Positions 8,792 through 17,653 of a stretch of 64,000 bases of DNA are shown piece by piece; position 1 is the stretch's first letter; every line of letters starts with the position of its first letter. This DNA is from Phytopseudomonas flavescens (GTDB lineage: Bacteria; Pseudomonadota; Gammaproteobacteria; Pseudomonadales; Pseudomonadaceae). The notes under the pieces are model-generated. The model did not search any database and was not told the DNA's origin. It worked only from the letters and a program-made list of their open reading frames with translations. A program made the position numbers and the translations under genes. The stretch spans positions 186,001 to 250,000 of the forward strand of contig NZ_FNDG01000004.1 of the NCBI RefSeq assembly GCF_900100535.1. The letters run 5' to 3'.

Positions 8792-8913
8792 GGTGACCCG
8801 CGTCGGGTGAGCGTTGCGTGGTCACGCCGAGCGGGCTATGTTGCCCGCCCATTCGGGGCGGCTTTGCCGGCTGCGAAGCCGGAAGATGCTGCCTGAGCCG
8901 TTGAAGGAACCCC

Positions 8914-9429
8914 ATGCAGGTATCACCGTTGGAGATCGCCGAAGTCGGTCCGCACGACATTGGCGCGGTAATCGATTTCGTCATGGCCGCCCGCGCGGAA
9001 ATCTTTCCCATGCTCGATGCTAGGGTGCTGCCGGCAGATCTGCAGCACTTCGAGCGGGTCTACCTGAACGGCGAGGACGGTCGTTTCTGGCTGGCGCGCA
9101 GTGCGGGCGAAGTGGTCGCAGCCATTGGCTATCTGCCCTATGACCATCGTTTCGCGCAGCTCGACTACGCCGGGCGCCGGACCGTGGAGATCGTGCGTCT
9201 GTTCGTCGCCCCGCCATGGCGCCGTTGCGGGCTGGCCAAGGCGCTGTACGAGCGGCTGCGCGAGCACGCCGCTGCTGCCGGCGTGCAGGTGCTTTATCTG
9301 CATACCCATCCCTTCCTGCCGGGCGCTATCCGCTTCTGGGAGCGGCAGGGCTTCGCGGTGGTGGACGTGGAAGCCGATCCGCTCTGGCAGACGACGCATA
9401 TGCAATTTCCACTGCACGACTTGAGCTAG
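8914..9429 (+). CDS. GNAT-family N-acetyltransferase
   Basis: A 171-residue protein with the GNAT acetyl-CoA binding pattern: strand VEIVRLFVAPPWRRCGLAKA, where R-x-x-G/A is slightly altered (RRCGLA), followed by a helix and the C-terminal strand RFWERQGFAVV. AAGGAACCCC precedes the ATG. It transfers an acetyl group from acetyl-CoA to an amine that cannot be predicted. It is separated from its neighbours by about 120 and 90 bases and may be transcribed alone or with the following MFS gene. Confidence 0.85.
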   Translation: MQVSPLEIAEVGPHDIGAVIDFVMAARAEIFPMLDARVLPADLQHFERVYLNGEDGRFWLARSAGEVVAAIGYLPYDHRFAQLDYAGRRTVEIVRLFVAPPWRRCGLAKALYERLREHAAAAGVQVLYLHTHPFLPGAIRFWERQGFAVVDVEADPLWQTTHMQFPLHDLS

Positions 9430-9518
9430 AGTCACCGCCAGTCGGTTTCGCAAGCTTCTTCGATGGATCAGAGTCGCCGTACCGTCGCGTCACCCGCCCC
9501 TTAGTTCGCGAGGTAGCC

Positions 9519-10733
9519 ATGCCCACATCCCCCTCCCACGCACATCACAGCCTGTCGCCCGCGCTGGTAGTGCTGTTCGCCTTCTGCTGTGGCGCCATCG
9601 TCGCCAATCTCTATTACGCCCAGCCGATCATCGAACTGATCGCTCCTGCGGTGGGGCTGTCGATGCACAAGGCCAGCCTGATCGTTTCCCTGACCCAGGT
9701 CGGTTACGCGGTAGGCCTGCTGTTTCTGGTGCCGCTGGCCGACCTGCTGGAGAACCGTCGGCTGATGCTGCTGACCACCCTGGCCGCGATGGTCTGCCTG
9801 CTGGCCGCTGGCTTCTCGTCATCGCCGGGCCTGTTTCTCGGCCTGTCGCTGCTGGTCGGCCTGAGTTCGGTGTCGGTGCAGATGCTGATTCCCCTGGCTG
9901 CCCATCTGGCGCCTGAGGCCACCCGTGGTCGCGTGGTGGGCAACATCATGGCCGGGCTGCTGCTGGGTATTCTGCTGGCGCGCCCGGTCGCCAGCCTGAT
10001 CGCCGAATACTTCGGCTGGCGTGCGGTGTACTTTTGCGCGGCAGCGATGATGCTGGGCATCGTGGTGGTGATCGCCACCACCATTCCCCGTCATGCACCG
10101 GACAACCGTGGCCATTACGGTCAACTGCTGCTGTCGCTGTTCGGCCTGTTGCGGCGCTATTCGACGCTGCGCCAGCGAGCGTTGTATCAGGGCCTGATGT
10201 TCGCCTCGTTCAGCCTGTTCTGGACGCTGGCTCCCCTCGAACTGGTGCGCCATTACGGCTTCAGCCAGAGCCAGGTGGCGCTGTTCGCGCTGGTCGGCGC
10301 CATCGGGGCGATCGCAGCGCCGCTCGCGGGCCGCCTGGCCGATGCCGGCCACACCCGTCGTGCAACCCTGGTGGCGTTGACGCTCGCGCCGCTGTCTTTC
10401 GCGCTGACCCTGGCCAGCCCGCTGGCCGGGGTGATCGGCCTGGTGCTGTGTGCCGTGCTGCTGGATTTCGCCGTGCAACTGAACATGGTGCTGGGCCAGC
10501 GCGAGGTGTATGCCCTGGAGCAGAACAGCCGGGCGCGACTCAATGCGCTGTACATGACCAGCATCTTCATTGGTGGCGCCACGGGTTCGGCGATCGCCAG
10601 CCCCATCTACGAAAGCGTCGGCTGGCAGGGCGCCGCGCTGATCGGTGGGGCGTTCCCGGCCCTGGCGCTGCTGGTGGCGCTGTGCAATGGGCGCCAGGTT
10701 GAGCCGGAGCAGCGGGTGCTGTCCGGCAAGTAG
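9519..10733 (+). CDS. MFS transporter (drug/solute exporter type)
   Basis: A 404-residue protein with 12 hydrophobic segments. The loop after segment 2 reads LVPLADLLENRR, a version of the MFS motif A (G-x-L-a-D-r), and segment 1 carries YYAQPIIELIAPA, typical of the YnfM/YgaY-like exporter group. The start ATG at 9519 follows GCGAGGTAGCC; the longer open frame upstream overlaps the acetyltransferase gene in another frame and is not coding. Substrate unknown. It converges with the dehydratase gene on the other strand, only eight bases away. Confidence 0.85.
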   Translation: MPTSPSHAHHSLSPALVVLFAFCCGAIVANLYYAQPIIELIAPAVGLSMHKASLIVSLTQVGYAVGLLFLVPLADLLENRRLMLLTTLAAMVCLLAAGFSSSPGLFLGLSLLVGLSSVSVQMLIPLAAHLAPEATRGRVVGNIMAGLLLGILLARPVASLIAEYFGWRAVYFCAAAMMLGIVVVIATTIPRHAPDNRGHYGQLLLSLFGLLRRYSTLRQRALYQGLMFASFSLFWTLAPLELVRHYGFSQSQVALFALVGAIGAIAAPLAGRLADAGHTRRATLVALTLAPLSFALTLASPLAGVIGLVLCAVLLDFAVQLNMVLGQREVYALEQNSRARLNALYMTSIFIGGATGSAIASPIYESVGWQGAALIGGAFPALALLVALCNGRQVEPEQRVLSGK

Positions 10734-10741
10734 CGGGATGG

Positions 10742-11941
10742 TCAGAGCTGCGAGGTACGTACCACGCAGTCCGCCCGCTCACGCAGGCGTGGGTTCAGCG
10801 CGGTGCCCAGGCCGGCGCCGGTCGGCGGCAGGATGAAGCCGTTCTGCACGACGGGCAGGGTGGTCACCAGGTCCTGATAGAAACCGGCCAGGTAGGCGCG
10901 CACCACTTCCTGGAAAATCGCGTTGGGGCTGGACAGCCCCAGGTGCAGCGAGGCCATCAGCACCACGGGCCCGGTGCAGTCGTGGGGGGCGATGGGTTTC
11001 TGGTAGGCCTCGGCCAGGGCGGCGACTTTCTTGGCTTCGCTGATGCCGCCGCACCAGGACAGATCCAGCATCACGTAGTCCAGCGCATCGGCGGCCAGCA
11101 GGTCGCGGAACGCACTGCGCGTGGCCAGGGTTTCGCTGCCGCACACCGGCAGGCCGCTGAGGCGACGGTAATCGGCCAGGCCCTGCACGGAGTCCATCTT
11201 GATCGGGTCTTCGCACCAGAAAATGTTGTAGTCCTTCAGTTCACGGGCGATGGCCAGCGCCGTGGTGGTGTTCCACAACGAGTGGAATTCGCACATCAGC
11301 TCGATGCGGTCACCGACTGCCTTGCGGATTTTTTCGAAGGGTTCGAGGCCCCTGCTGATATCCGCCGAGCTGATGTACTGGCCGCCGCTGGCCATGGCGA
11401 AGGCATCGAAGGGCCAGATCTTCATGGCGCTGAAACCGTCTTCGATCAGGCTCTGGGCCAGCTCGTCGGGGCACTCGATGAAGGCGACCTGGTCGTCGTA
11501 GCGTTCACTGACCCTGGCCTCGCCCTTGGCGATGGTGCGGCGCTGTTCGCCGCCGGTGTTGAAATTGCCACCGGCGCAGGTGTTGTAGGCCCGCATGCTG
11601 TCGTGGGCGAGACCGCCGAGCAACTGGTAGATGGGCTGGTCCACCGCCTGGCCGAAGATATCCCAGAGGGCGATATCCAGCGCCGAGGCCGCGCGGGTTT
11701 CCACGCCGGAACCGTTGAAACCGAGGTAGCCGCGCAGCAGGGTCTTGCTGTGCCGTTCGATCTGCAACGGGTCCTTGCCCAGCAGCATGCCGGCGGAGAT
11801 CGAGTGGATGTAGGCCTCCACGGCCTCCGAGCCGCGAAAGGTCTCGCCGAGGCCGACCTGGCCGTCGTCGGTATGCACCTCGACCCAGATCAGGTTGGGC
11901 AGGCTCTTCAGGCGGGTGGTGTCGATTCTGGTAATTTTCAT
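10742..11941 (-). CDS. Enolase-superfamily acid-sugar dehydratase (mandelate racemase/muconate lactonizing group)
   Basis: A 399-residue enzyme of the mandelate-racemase group. Visible active-site positions are K174 (MKIWPFD), metal ligands E218 (MCEFH, with H220), E244 (CEDP) and E270 (GSET), D293, and the general-base H320 (APHD). The EFH motif at the first metal site, with a second His late, is the arrangement found in dehydratases of aldonic/aldaric acids that give 2-keto-3-deoxy acids. It is the last gene of a LacI-controlled operon with a 2-hydroxyacid dehydrogenase and an MFS importer, so a role in acid-sugar catabolism is inferred. The precise sugar is not readable. Confidence 0.85.
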   Translation of the reverse strand: MKITRIDTTRLKSLPNLIWVEVHTDDGQVGLGETFRGSEAVEAYIHSISAGMLLGKDPLQIERHSKTLLRGYLGFNGSGVETRAASALDIALWDIFGQAVDQPIYQLLGGLAHDSMRAYNTCAGGNFNTGGEQRRTIAKGEARVSERYDDQVAFIECPDELAQSLIEDGFSAMKIWPFDAFAMASGGQYISSADISRGLEPFEKIRKAVGDRIELMCEFHSLWNTTTALAIARELKDYNIFWCEDPIKMDSVQGLADYRRLSGLPVCGSETLATRSAFRDLLAADALDYVMLDLSWCGGISEAKKVAALAEAYQKPIAPHDCTGPVVLMASLHLGLSSPNAIFQEVVRAYLAGFYQDLVTTLPVVQNGFILPPTGAGLGTALNPRLRERADCVVRTSQL

Positions 11942-11950
11942 GAGCTGTTC

Positions 11951-12934
11951 TCAACCCTCGCCGTAGACGACGTTATGCAGCTTCTCGCCGCTTTTCAGAC
12001 GCCTGATATTGGCGGCGATGAAGGCGTAGCGGCGTTCGAACAGGCCATGGGTCCAGCCGGAGATGTGCGGCGTGCAGAAGGCGTTGGGCAGCTCCTCGAA
12101 ACGATGCCGGGCCGGCGCCACGCTGTCGCGGCTGCCTGCCGGGTAGGCGTACCAGACGTCGAGAAACGCCTTGGCGATCTGCTTGTCGACCAGGGCCTGA
12201 TAGAGCGCGTCTTCGTCGACCACCGCAGCGCGAGCGATATTGATCAGCACGGCGTCGTCTTTCATGGCCTGGAACTGATCTGCGCCGAACGAGCCACGGG
12301 TTTCATCATCGAGCGGGCACGACAGCACCACGTAGTCGGCGCGGGGCAGGATTTCGTTGATCTGCGATGGCGTGTACGCCTCGTTGCACGGCCCCTTCAA
12401 CTGGCCGTTGAGGGCGCGGGAGGAGAGGGCGATGATCTTCAGGCCGAAAGCCTGGGCACGTACCGCCACGGCCTGGCCGATGCGCCCGAAACCGACGATC
12501 AGGACGGTTTTGCCGTACAGCTCGCCGCGTGGCTTGCGGCCCAGGTAGGCGGATGCGAAAAGCTCGCTGTCGAAGCTGGCACGGGCGGCGGCCAGGCCCA
12601 CTTCATGTTCGAGCATGCTCGCCAGGGCATATTCGGCCATGGGGATTTCGTGCTCGAACACGTTGCAGGCCACACTGCCTTCGGGCATCAGCGAAAAGTC
12701 GATGCCATCCAGGCCTGCGCCTGGGACGTGGAGCAGGCGAAAGCGCGGTACTTCGGCCTTGTTCGGGCGCTTGAAGCGCATGGCGACGAGCACATCGGCA
12801 CCGTCGATCCGCTGGTCCCACTCCGGCGATTCGTGAGCTTCCCGGGGCAGGGCCACGTAGTCGGCCTCGAAGCCCAGTTCGGCGGCGATCTCGTCACGGT
12901 GTGTGGCGGCTTCTCCAACCATCACGATCTTCAT
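11951..12934 (-). CDS. D-2-hydroxyacid dehydrogenase (NAD(P)-binding)
   Basis: A 327-residue protein of the D-isomer 2-hydroxyacid dehydrogenase family. The dinucleotide fold has GFGRIGQAV near residue 150; NIARAAVVDEDAL contains the substrate Arg, the acidic partner lies in AFLDVWY, and the catalytic His is in TPHISG. It would oxidise or reduce a hydroxy/keto acid in the pathway of the neighbouring dehydratase, nine bases downstream. GAGGAG precedes the start. It resembles phosphite/glyoxylate-type branches of the family but the substrate is unassigned. Confidence 0.87.
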   Translation of the reverse strand: MKIVMVGEAATHRDEIAAELGFEADYVALPREAHESPEWDQRIDGADVLVAMRFKRPNKAEVPRFRLLHVPGAGLDGIDFSLMPEGSVACNVFEHEIPMAEYALASMLEHEVGLAAARASFDSELFASAYLGRKPRGELYGKTVLIVGFGRIGQAVAVRAQAFGLKIIALSSRALNGQLKGPCNEAYTPSQINEILPRADYVVLSCPLDDETRGSFGADQFQAMKDDAVLINIARAAVVDEDALYQALVDKQIAKAFLDVWYAYPAGSRDSVAPARHRFEELPNAFCTPHISGWTHGLFERRYAFIAANIRRLKSGEKLHNVVYGEG

Positions 12935-12968
12935 GGGTGCGTCTCCTCTATCAACAATTCAGATGGGT

Positions 12969-14384
12969 TCACGTAGCAGGGCCGTTCAGCGAGGTTTTCA
13001 GCTCCAGGCGCTGGATGGTGCCTACCAGCACCAGGTAGCAGAAGATCGCGCCGACCGCGTGGGCGGCGACGAACACCAGGGCCATGGAGAAGTTACCCGC
13101 ATCGCTGACCAGGTAGCCGATGATGATCGGCGTGATGATCCCGGCGACATTGCCGAAGCCGTTGAACAGCGAGCCCGCCAGGCCACTGGCCTGTTTCGGT
13201 ACCACGTCCGACATCACGCCCCAGCCCTGGGCGCCGAAGCCCTTGCCGAAGAACGAAGTGGCCATCAACGCCACCACCAGCCATTCGATCTCGATGTAGT
13301 TGCACAGGATCATGCAGGTGGACAGCAGCATGCCCAGCACCAGGGGGAGCTTGCGCGCTGCGCTGAGCGAGTGGCCGCGCCTGATCAGGCCGTCGGATAC
13401 CAGGCCGCCAAGCACGCCGCCGAGAAACCCGGCGATGGCGGGAATGGCCGAGATGAAGCCGGCCTTGAGGATCGACATGCCGCGATCCTGCACCAGGTAG
13501 ATGGGGAACCAGGTGAGAAAGAAGTAGGTGAGGGTGGTCACGCAGTACTGGCCGAGAAAGATGCCCACCATCATGCGGTTGCTGACGATTTCGCGGATCG
13601 CCGGCCAGGTCGCGACGCTGCCCTTTTTGCTGTGCGCGGCGCCCAGGTTCTCCGGGCTGTCCATGTCGATCAGCGCGCCATTGCGGGTGATGTAGTCCAG
13701 TTCGGCCCCGTTCATCCGCGGGTGCGCCCGGGGCGGGTACATGACCTTGACCCACACCAGAGTGATGGCCACACCCATTACGCCCATCAGCATGTACACG
13801 TACTGCCAGCCGAATTCCTGGGTGATCCAGCCCATCAGCGGGGCGAAGATGATCTTGGCGAAATAGGACGAGGAGGTGAACAGGGCCGAGGTGGTGCCAC
13901 GTTCCGAGTCCGGGAACCAGGTGGCGACCACGCGGCTGTTCGCCGGGAACGCCGGCGCCTCGGCCACACCGATGAGGATACGCAGGACGAACAGGGCGAT
14001 GATGCCCACAGCCGCTGGCAGGCCGATGACGAAACCCATGGTGAACGTGAGGGCGGACCAGAGGAACAGGCTCACCGCGTACACGCGTTTGGAACCGTAG
14101 CGGTCCAGCAGGCGGCCACCGGGAATTTGCGCGAGCACGTAGGTCCAGGCGAACGCGGAGAACATGTAGCCCAGGGTGACCGAGGAGATCCCGAACGACT
14201 CCTGGATGGCCGCGCCGGTGATCGAGAGGGTGGAGCGATCCGCATAGTTCATGGCCGTCATGAAAAACAGCATGGCCATGACGCCGTAGCGAACCCTGGT
14301 TGCCTTTTCGCTGTGCTGGGTAGTAGTTATGGTATCGCTACCATTCTGGCTCGGAAGAACGCCGAGCGTGCTGGTTTTAGCCAT
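12969..14384 (-). CDS. MFS transporter, anion:cation symporter family (acid-sugar uptake)
   Basis: A 471-residue, 12-segment transporter of the ACS family that includes glucarate and galactonate symporters: TAMNYADRSTLSITG at segment 1, GGRLLDRYGSKRVY (motif A), and RILIGVAEAPAFPANSRVVATWFP at segments 4-5. It should import the substrate of the downstream dehydratase. A LacI-type operator lies 56 bases upstream of the ATG, and a second half-symmetric copy falls inside codons 14-19. The start has a modest ribosome site (AGG seven bases before ATG). Confidence 0.88.
   Translation of the reverse strand: MAKTSTLGVLPSQNGSDTITTTQHSEKATRVRYGVMAMLFFMTAMNYADRSTLSITGAAIQESFGISSVTLGYMFSAFAWTYVLAQIPGGRLLDRYGSKRVYAVSLFLWSALTFTMGFVIGLPAAVGIIALFVLRILIGVAEAPAFPANSRVVATWFPDSERGTTSALFTSSSYFAKIIFAPLMGWITQEFGWQYVYMLMGVMGVAITLVWVKVMYPPRAHPRMNGAELDYITRNGALIDMDSPENLGAAHSKKGSVATWPAIREIVSNRMMVGIFLGQYCVTTLTYFFLTWFPIYLVQDRGMSILKAGFISAIPAIAGFLGGVLGGLVSDGLIRRGHSLSAARKLPLVLGMLLSTCMILCNYIEIEWLVVALMATSFFGKGFGAQGWGVMSDVVPKQASGLAGSLFNGFGNVAGIITPIIIGYLVSDAGNFSMALVFVAAHAVGAIFCYLVLVGTIQRLELKTSLNGPAT
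14329..14344. promoter_or_regulatory. Secondary LacI-type operator inside the transporter coding region
   Basis: ATGGTA and TACCAT arms around TCGC. It differs from the primary operator centre by one base. The centres of the two sites are 111 bases apart, which would permit repression by looping. Confidence 0.55.
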
Positions 14385-14439
14385 GGGGGTACCTGCCGTT
14401 CGAATGTTGTAGTTATTGTCTGTCAGCGATGTCTGTAGA

Positions 14440-14455
14440 TTGGTAGCGCTACCAT
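14440..14455. promoter_or_regulatory. Primary LacI/GntR-type operator
   Basis: TGGTAGCGCTACCA (14441-14454) is a perfect 14-base palindrome with the central CG-containing symmetry typical of LacI-family operators. It lies between the regulator gene and the transporter start, so it should control the transporter-dehydrogenase-dehydratase operon. Confidence 0.8.
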
Positions 14456-14598
14456 TTCTGCCCTGGGAAAATAGTGCATCTGCGTGGCGTTGGCAAGAGG
14501 CCTTGCTGGTTGTCGGAAATCAGATGGGGTTGCACCGCAGCGAGGCGATCGAGAGGTGGTCGCTTGCGCGGGGCTGGCGGTGGTCGCCGTTCGCCGCC

Positions 14599-15627
14599 TC
14601 AGCGGGTACTCGCGCGGTCGATCAGGCGATAGCCGATATCGCGGTACAGCGCCGTGTCGCCCTTGCCGAGCAGGCGTTCGAGCAGGGCGGCGGCTGCCGC
14701 ATCGCCCATGGCCTTGCCGTCGATCTTGACCGTGGACAGAGCAGGGTGGGTATGCGCGGCGAAGCCCATGTCGCCGAAGCCCATCACGGCAATCTGCTCC
14801 GGCACGCTGATACCCTGGGCCAGGGCCTCGGTGAGCACGCCGTGAGCCAGGGTGTCGGAGCTGCAGACGATCATCCGCGGCGGCCGGCTCTGCAGCAGCA
14901 GGTGACGCAGTCCGATACGGCCGTGTTCCAGCGACGGAACGCCCTGGAACCGCTCGCCCGGCACGTCGCCGATACCCTGGGCGCGCAGCTCGTCGAGGAA
15001 GGCGCTGATCCGCCGCTGGCCGCGCGGGTCGTCGACCGCCAGGGTGGCGAAGTCGGTGTAACCCTTGGCCAACAGGTGCCGGGCCACATCCCGGCCGATG
15101 GCCTCATGGGAAAAGCCTACCAGCATGTCGATGGGGTCGTTGCTCAGGTCCCAGGTTTCCACCACGGGAATGCCCACGGCGCGCAGCCGGTGGCGGCTGG
15201 CCTCGGTGTGCAGGGTGCCGGTGAGGATGATGCCGTCCGGTCGGCGGCTGAGAATCACTTCGAGCAGTTCCTGCTCGTGATCGGGCTGGTAGCCGGACAT
15301 GCCGAGCAGCACCTGATAGCCGGATTTGCTCAGGCGATCGGCGATGGCCTGGAAGGTATCGGAGAAGATCGGGTTGGTGAGGATCGGCACGATCACCGCT
15401 ACCAGATGGCTACGGTTGCTGGCCAGGGCACCGGCGACCAGGTTGCGCACGTAACCGGTCGCTTCGATGGCCTTGCGTACCTTGAGCAGGGTCGATTTCT
15501 TGACGTGATCGGGGTTGTTGAGGGCACGTGACACTGTCATCGGTGCCACCCCCGCTGCCTTGGCCACATCGATCAGGGTCACCCTGTTGGTCGACCGGCC
15601 ACTGTTCACTGCTCCCTTGCCCGCCAT
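14599..15627 (-). CDS. LacI-family transcriptional regulator, GntR (gluconate) branch
   Basis: A 342-residue repressor. The N-terminal helix-turn-helix reads TLIDVAKAAGVAPMTVSRAL with the hinge helix near residues 55-65, followed by a type I periplasmic-binding-like effector domain (PILTNPIFSD, RRPDGIILTG, GFGDMGFAAHTHPALSTV). The last segment is typical of the gluconate-repressor branch. It lies upstream of and in the same direction as the transporter operon; the palindrome at 14440-14455 in the gap is its likely target. The ligand is probably the acid sugar or its keto-deoxy product. Confidence 0.88.
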   Translation of the reverse strand: MAGKGAVNSGRSTNRVTLIDVAKAAGVAPMTVSRALNNPDHVKKSTLLKVRKAIEATGYVRNLVAGALASNRSHLVAVIVPILTNPIFSDTFQAIADRLSKSGYQVLLGMSGYQPDHEQELLEVILSRRPDGIILTGTLHTEASRHRLRAVGIPVVETWDLSNDPIDMLVGFSHEAIGRDVARHLLAKGYTDFATLAVDDPRGQRRISAFLDELRAQGIGDVPGERFQGVPSLEHGRIGLRHLLLQSRPPRMIVCSSDTLAHGVLTEALAQGISVPEQIAVMGFGDMGFAAHTHPALSTVKIDGKAMGDAAAAALLERLLGKGDTALYRDIGYRLIDRASTR

Positions 15628-15913
15628 AGCACGCCCACGTTGATTGACGCGGGCATCCTAACAGCGCAGGTGCACCCGGGTCATGCCGCGATTGCCTCCG
15701 GCCCCGCCCCTGCCGACCGTCAGCGCCGGGCAATGTACCGGTGGTTGAGGAACCTGCCTGGCTCGGCGCGGTCTTTCAGCAGTCGGCCAAACCGGGCGAA
15801 AGGCATGGCGTTGCGCCAGTTACACGGCCTTTCCCAGCCCCATAACAATTCGCCTGGCCGACGTTAGCGCGCTACGTCGCATTGTGTTCCACCGCCGAGT
15901 GAAGATCGTTTTT
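15628..15913. other. Intergenic region between the LacI regulator and SH3-protein genes
   Basis: About 290 bases that should contain two divergent promoters. No operator like that at 14440, no stem-loop and no short gene could be recognised. Confidence 0.4.
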
Positions 15914-16582
15914 ATGTCCCTAGCCCGCCCTTTTCGCCTTTCCTTTTCCCAGCCGCAGATTCGTGCGCTCGGGGCTTCACTGCTAGCCGGCCTGCTGCTG
16001 GTCGCTGCACCGGTTCATGCCCAGCAGGCCAGCGACGCTGTGCGCTGGGTCAGCGACAGCCTGACCACCTACGTGCGCAGCGGCCCGACGGATGGCTACC
16101 GGATCGTCGGGACGCTGAGTTCCGGGATGCGCGTGCAACTGCTGCGCACCCAGGGCGATTACAGCCAGGTGCGTGGCGAGAATGGCGATGCCGTGTGGAT
16201 CGCCAATCGCGACTTGCAGGAAGTCCCCGGCCAGGCCGAGCGGCTGCCGCAACTGGAACAGAAGGTGACCGAACTGAGCACCGAGCTTTCGGGTATCAAC
16301 GATACCTGGAAGACCCGCGTACAAGGCATGCAGGAGACCCTTGATTCACGCAAGGCGCTGATCGACGAACTCGAAGCCAGCCGCAGCGCCCTGGATATCG
16401 AATTGAATCAGGCCCGTTCGCAATTGCGCGAGGCCCAGGCCCAATTGGGCAGCGAGCAGAAGCAGGTGCTGATGCGCTACATGGTCTACGGCGGCAGCAT
16501 CGCCGGTGCCGGCCTGCTGGCCGGGCTGATCCTGCCGACCATGTTCCGGATACGCCGCAAGCGCAACGATCAGTGGGTATGA
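15914..16582 (+). CDS. SH3-domain and coiled-coil membrane protein (TIGR04211/YgiM type)
   Basis: A 222-residue protein: signal peptide to about residue 37 (ending PVHAQ), a bacterial SH3 domain (YVRSGPTDGYRIVGTLSSG, about residues 45-105), a long coiled coil rich in Leu/Glu/Gln (about 110-190), one C-terminal membrane helix (GGSIAGAGLLAGLILP), and a basic tail RIRRKRN. This is the YgiM architecture: an envelope protein anchored at its C-terminus. A GTG at 15884 is in frame, but the ATG at 15914 starts closer to the signal peptide. Function in this family is poorly defined. Confidence 0.85.
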   Translation: MSLARPFRLSFSQPQIRALGASLLAGLLLVAAPVHAQQASDAVRWVSDSLTTYVRSGPTDGYRIVGTLSSGMRVQLLRTQGDYSQVRGENGDAVWIANRDLQEVPGQAERLPQLEQKVTELSTELSGINDTWKTRVQGMQETLDSRKALIDELEASRSALDIELNQARSQLREAQAQLGSEQKQVLMRYMVYGGSIAGAGLLAGLILPTMFRIRRKRNDQWV

Positions 16583-16646
16583 ACCGGTAGCTGCAGCCCG
16601 CCCCGGTATCGCGGCGCTCAAGCCCGCCTGCGGACAGGTCGCTCCG

Positions 16647-17546
16647 TCAGTGCAGGTCTGCCGCCACCGCCGCCCGAATGGCTTCGAGCAGCATCATGCA
16701 GGCCGGGTTGTCGTTGTTGCTGCGCCAGGTCAGGTGCAGCTCGCTCTGAATGCCGTCGCCCAGGTCGATCTCGCGAAAGGTCACGTCCTTGAACACCACA
16801 TTGGTGGCGCAGCGCGGTACCAGGGCCAGGCCCATGCCGGCGTTGACCAGCGCCAGAATGGTCAGCGACGACCCCAGCCACTGCACGTATTCCGGCGCCA
16901 CGCCGGCCGAGCGGAACATGCCGGTGAGCAGTTCGTTGAAGGGTGGGTAGGCGGCATGGGAATACATCAGAAAGGGGGCGCCATCGAGGTCCTCGACCCT
17001 GACGCGGCCAGCGTTGGCCAGTGGATGCTGGCTCGGGATGGCCAGCACAAAAGGCTCACGTACCAGGCACTCGTTTTCGTAACCCGCTTGCAGCAATGGC
17101 TGGCGCACGATGCCCAGGTCGATACGACGGGTGCGTAGTGCTTCGTGCTGCTGGTGGGTGTTCATCTCGCTCAGGGAGATTTTCACCTGGGGCTGATTGA
17201 GCCGCGCCTCGGCGATCACTCGGGGCAGGAATTCATACACCGCGCTGCCGACGAAGCTAACGCTCACCGAACCGATGTCGCCTGCCGCGAAGCGCCGTGC
17301 CGAGGCGGCTGCCTGATGGGCGCGTTCCAGCAAGTGCTGGGCTTCGATGAAAAACGCCCGGCCGGCAGCGGTGAGCGCGACGCTGCGCGTGCTGCGGGTG
17401 AACAGCTCGACGCCGAGGCTGTGCTCGAGCAGCTGGATCTGCCGACTCAGCGGTGGCTGGGTCATGTTCAGCCGTTCGGCAGCGCGGCGAAAGTTGAGTT
17501 CGGTGGCCACGGTGGTGAAGCAGCGCAGTTGAGCGAGTTCGAACAT
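16647..17546 (-). CDS. LysR-family transcriptional regulator
   Basis: A 299-residue LysR protein. The winged helix-turn-helix begins FELAQLRCFTTVATELNFRR with RLNMTQPPLSRQI as recognition region; a linker helix and a two-lobed effector domain follow. The longer open frame to 17597 starts with TTG and runs through the operator, so the ATG at 17546 is chosen. It is divergent from the MFS/glucarate-dehydratase-like operon with a 107-base gap full of inverted repeats, the standard LysR arrangement, so it most likely activates that operon with a pathway intermediate as co-inducer. Confidence 0.88.
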   Translation of the reverse strand: MFELAQLRCFTTVATELNFRRAAERLNMTQPPLSRQIQLLEHSLGVELFTRSTRSVALTAAGRAFFIEAQHLLERAHQAAASARRFAAGDIGSVSVSFVGSAVYEFLPRVIAEARLNQPQVKISLSEMNTHQQHEALRTRRIDLGIVRQPLLQAGYENECLVREPFVLAIPSQHPLANAGRVRVEDLDGAPFLMYSHAAYPPFNELLTGMFRSAGVAPEYVQWLGSSLTILALVNAGMGLALVPRCATNVVFKDVTFREIDLGDGIQSELHLTWRSNNDNPACMMLLEAIRAAVAADLH

Positions 17547-17549
17547 TGA

Positions 17550-17588
17550 TCTAATCCGGGTATCAATCCAATACCAATCTAGATTAGA
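17550..17588. promoter_or_regulatory. LysR-type binding region
   Basis: GGTAT-N7-ATACC (17559-17575) contains the T-N11-A LysR box. It is flanked by TCTAATC (17550-17556) and GATTAGA (17582-17588), an outer inverted repeat, and overlaps the palindrome AATCTAGATT. The symmetric nest just upstream of both divergent starts is the expected regulator site. Confidence 0.65.
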
Positions 17589-17653
17589 CGGGATCAATAC
17601 CCGCGTACATGATCGGCGTATCCCACAAAAACAATGATCGGGAGTCGCCCTAC

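Noticed and set aside
10943..12976. Open frame of 677 codons on the plus strand
   Set aside because: Antisense to the dehydratase and dehydrogenase genes; a result of high GC codon use, with no motif.
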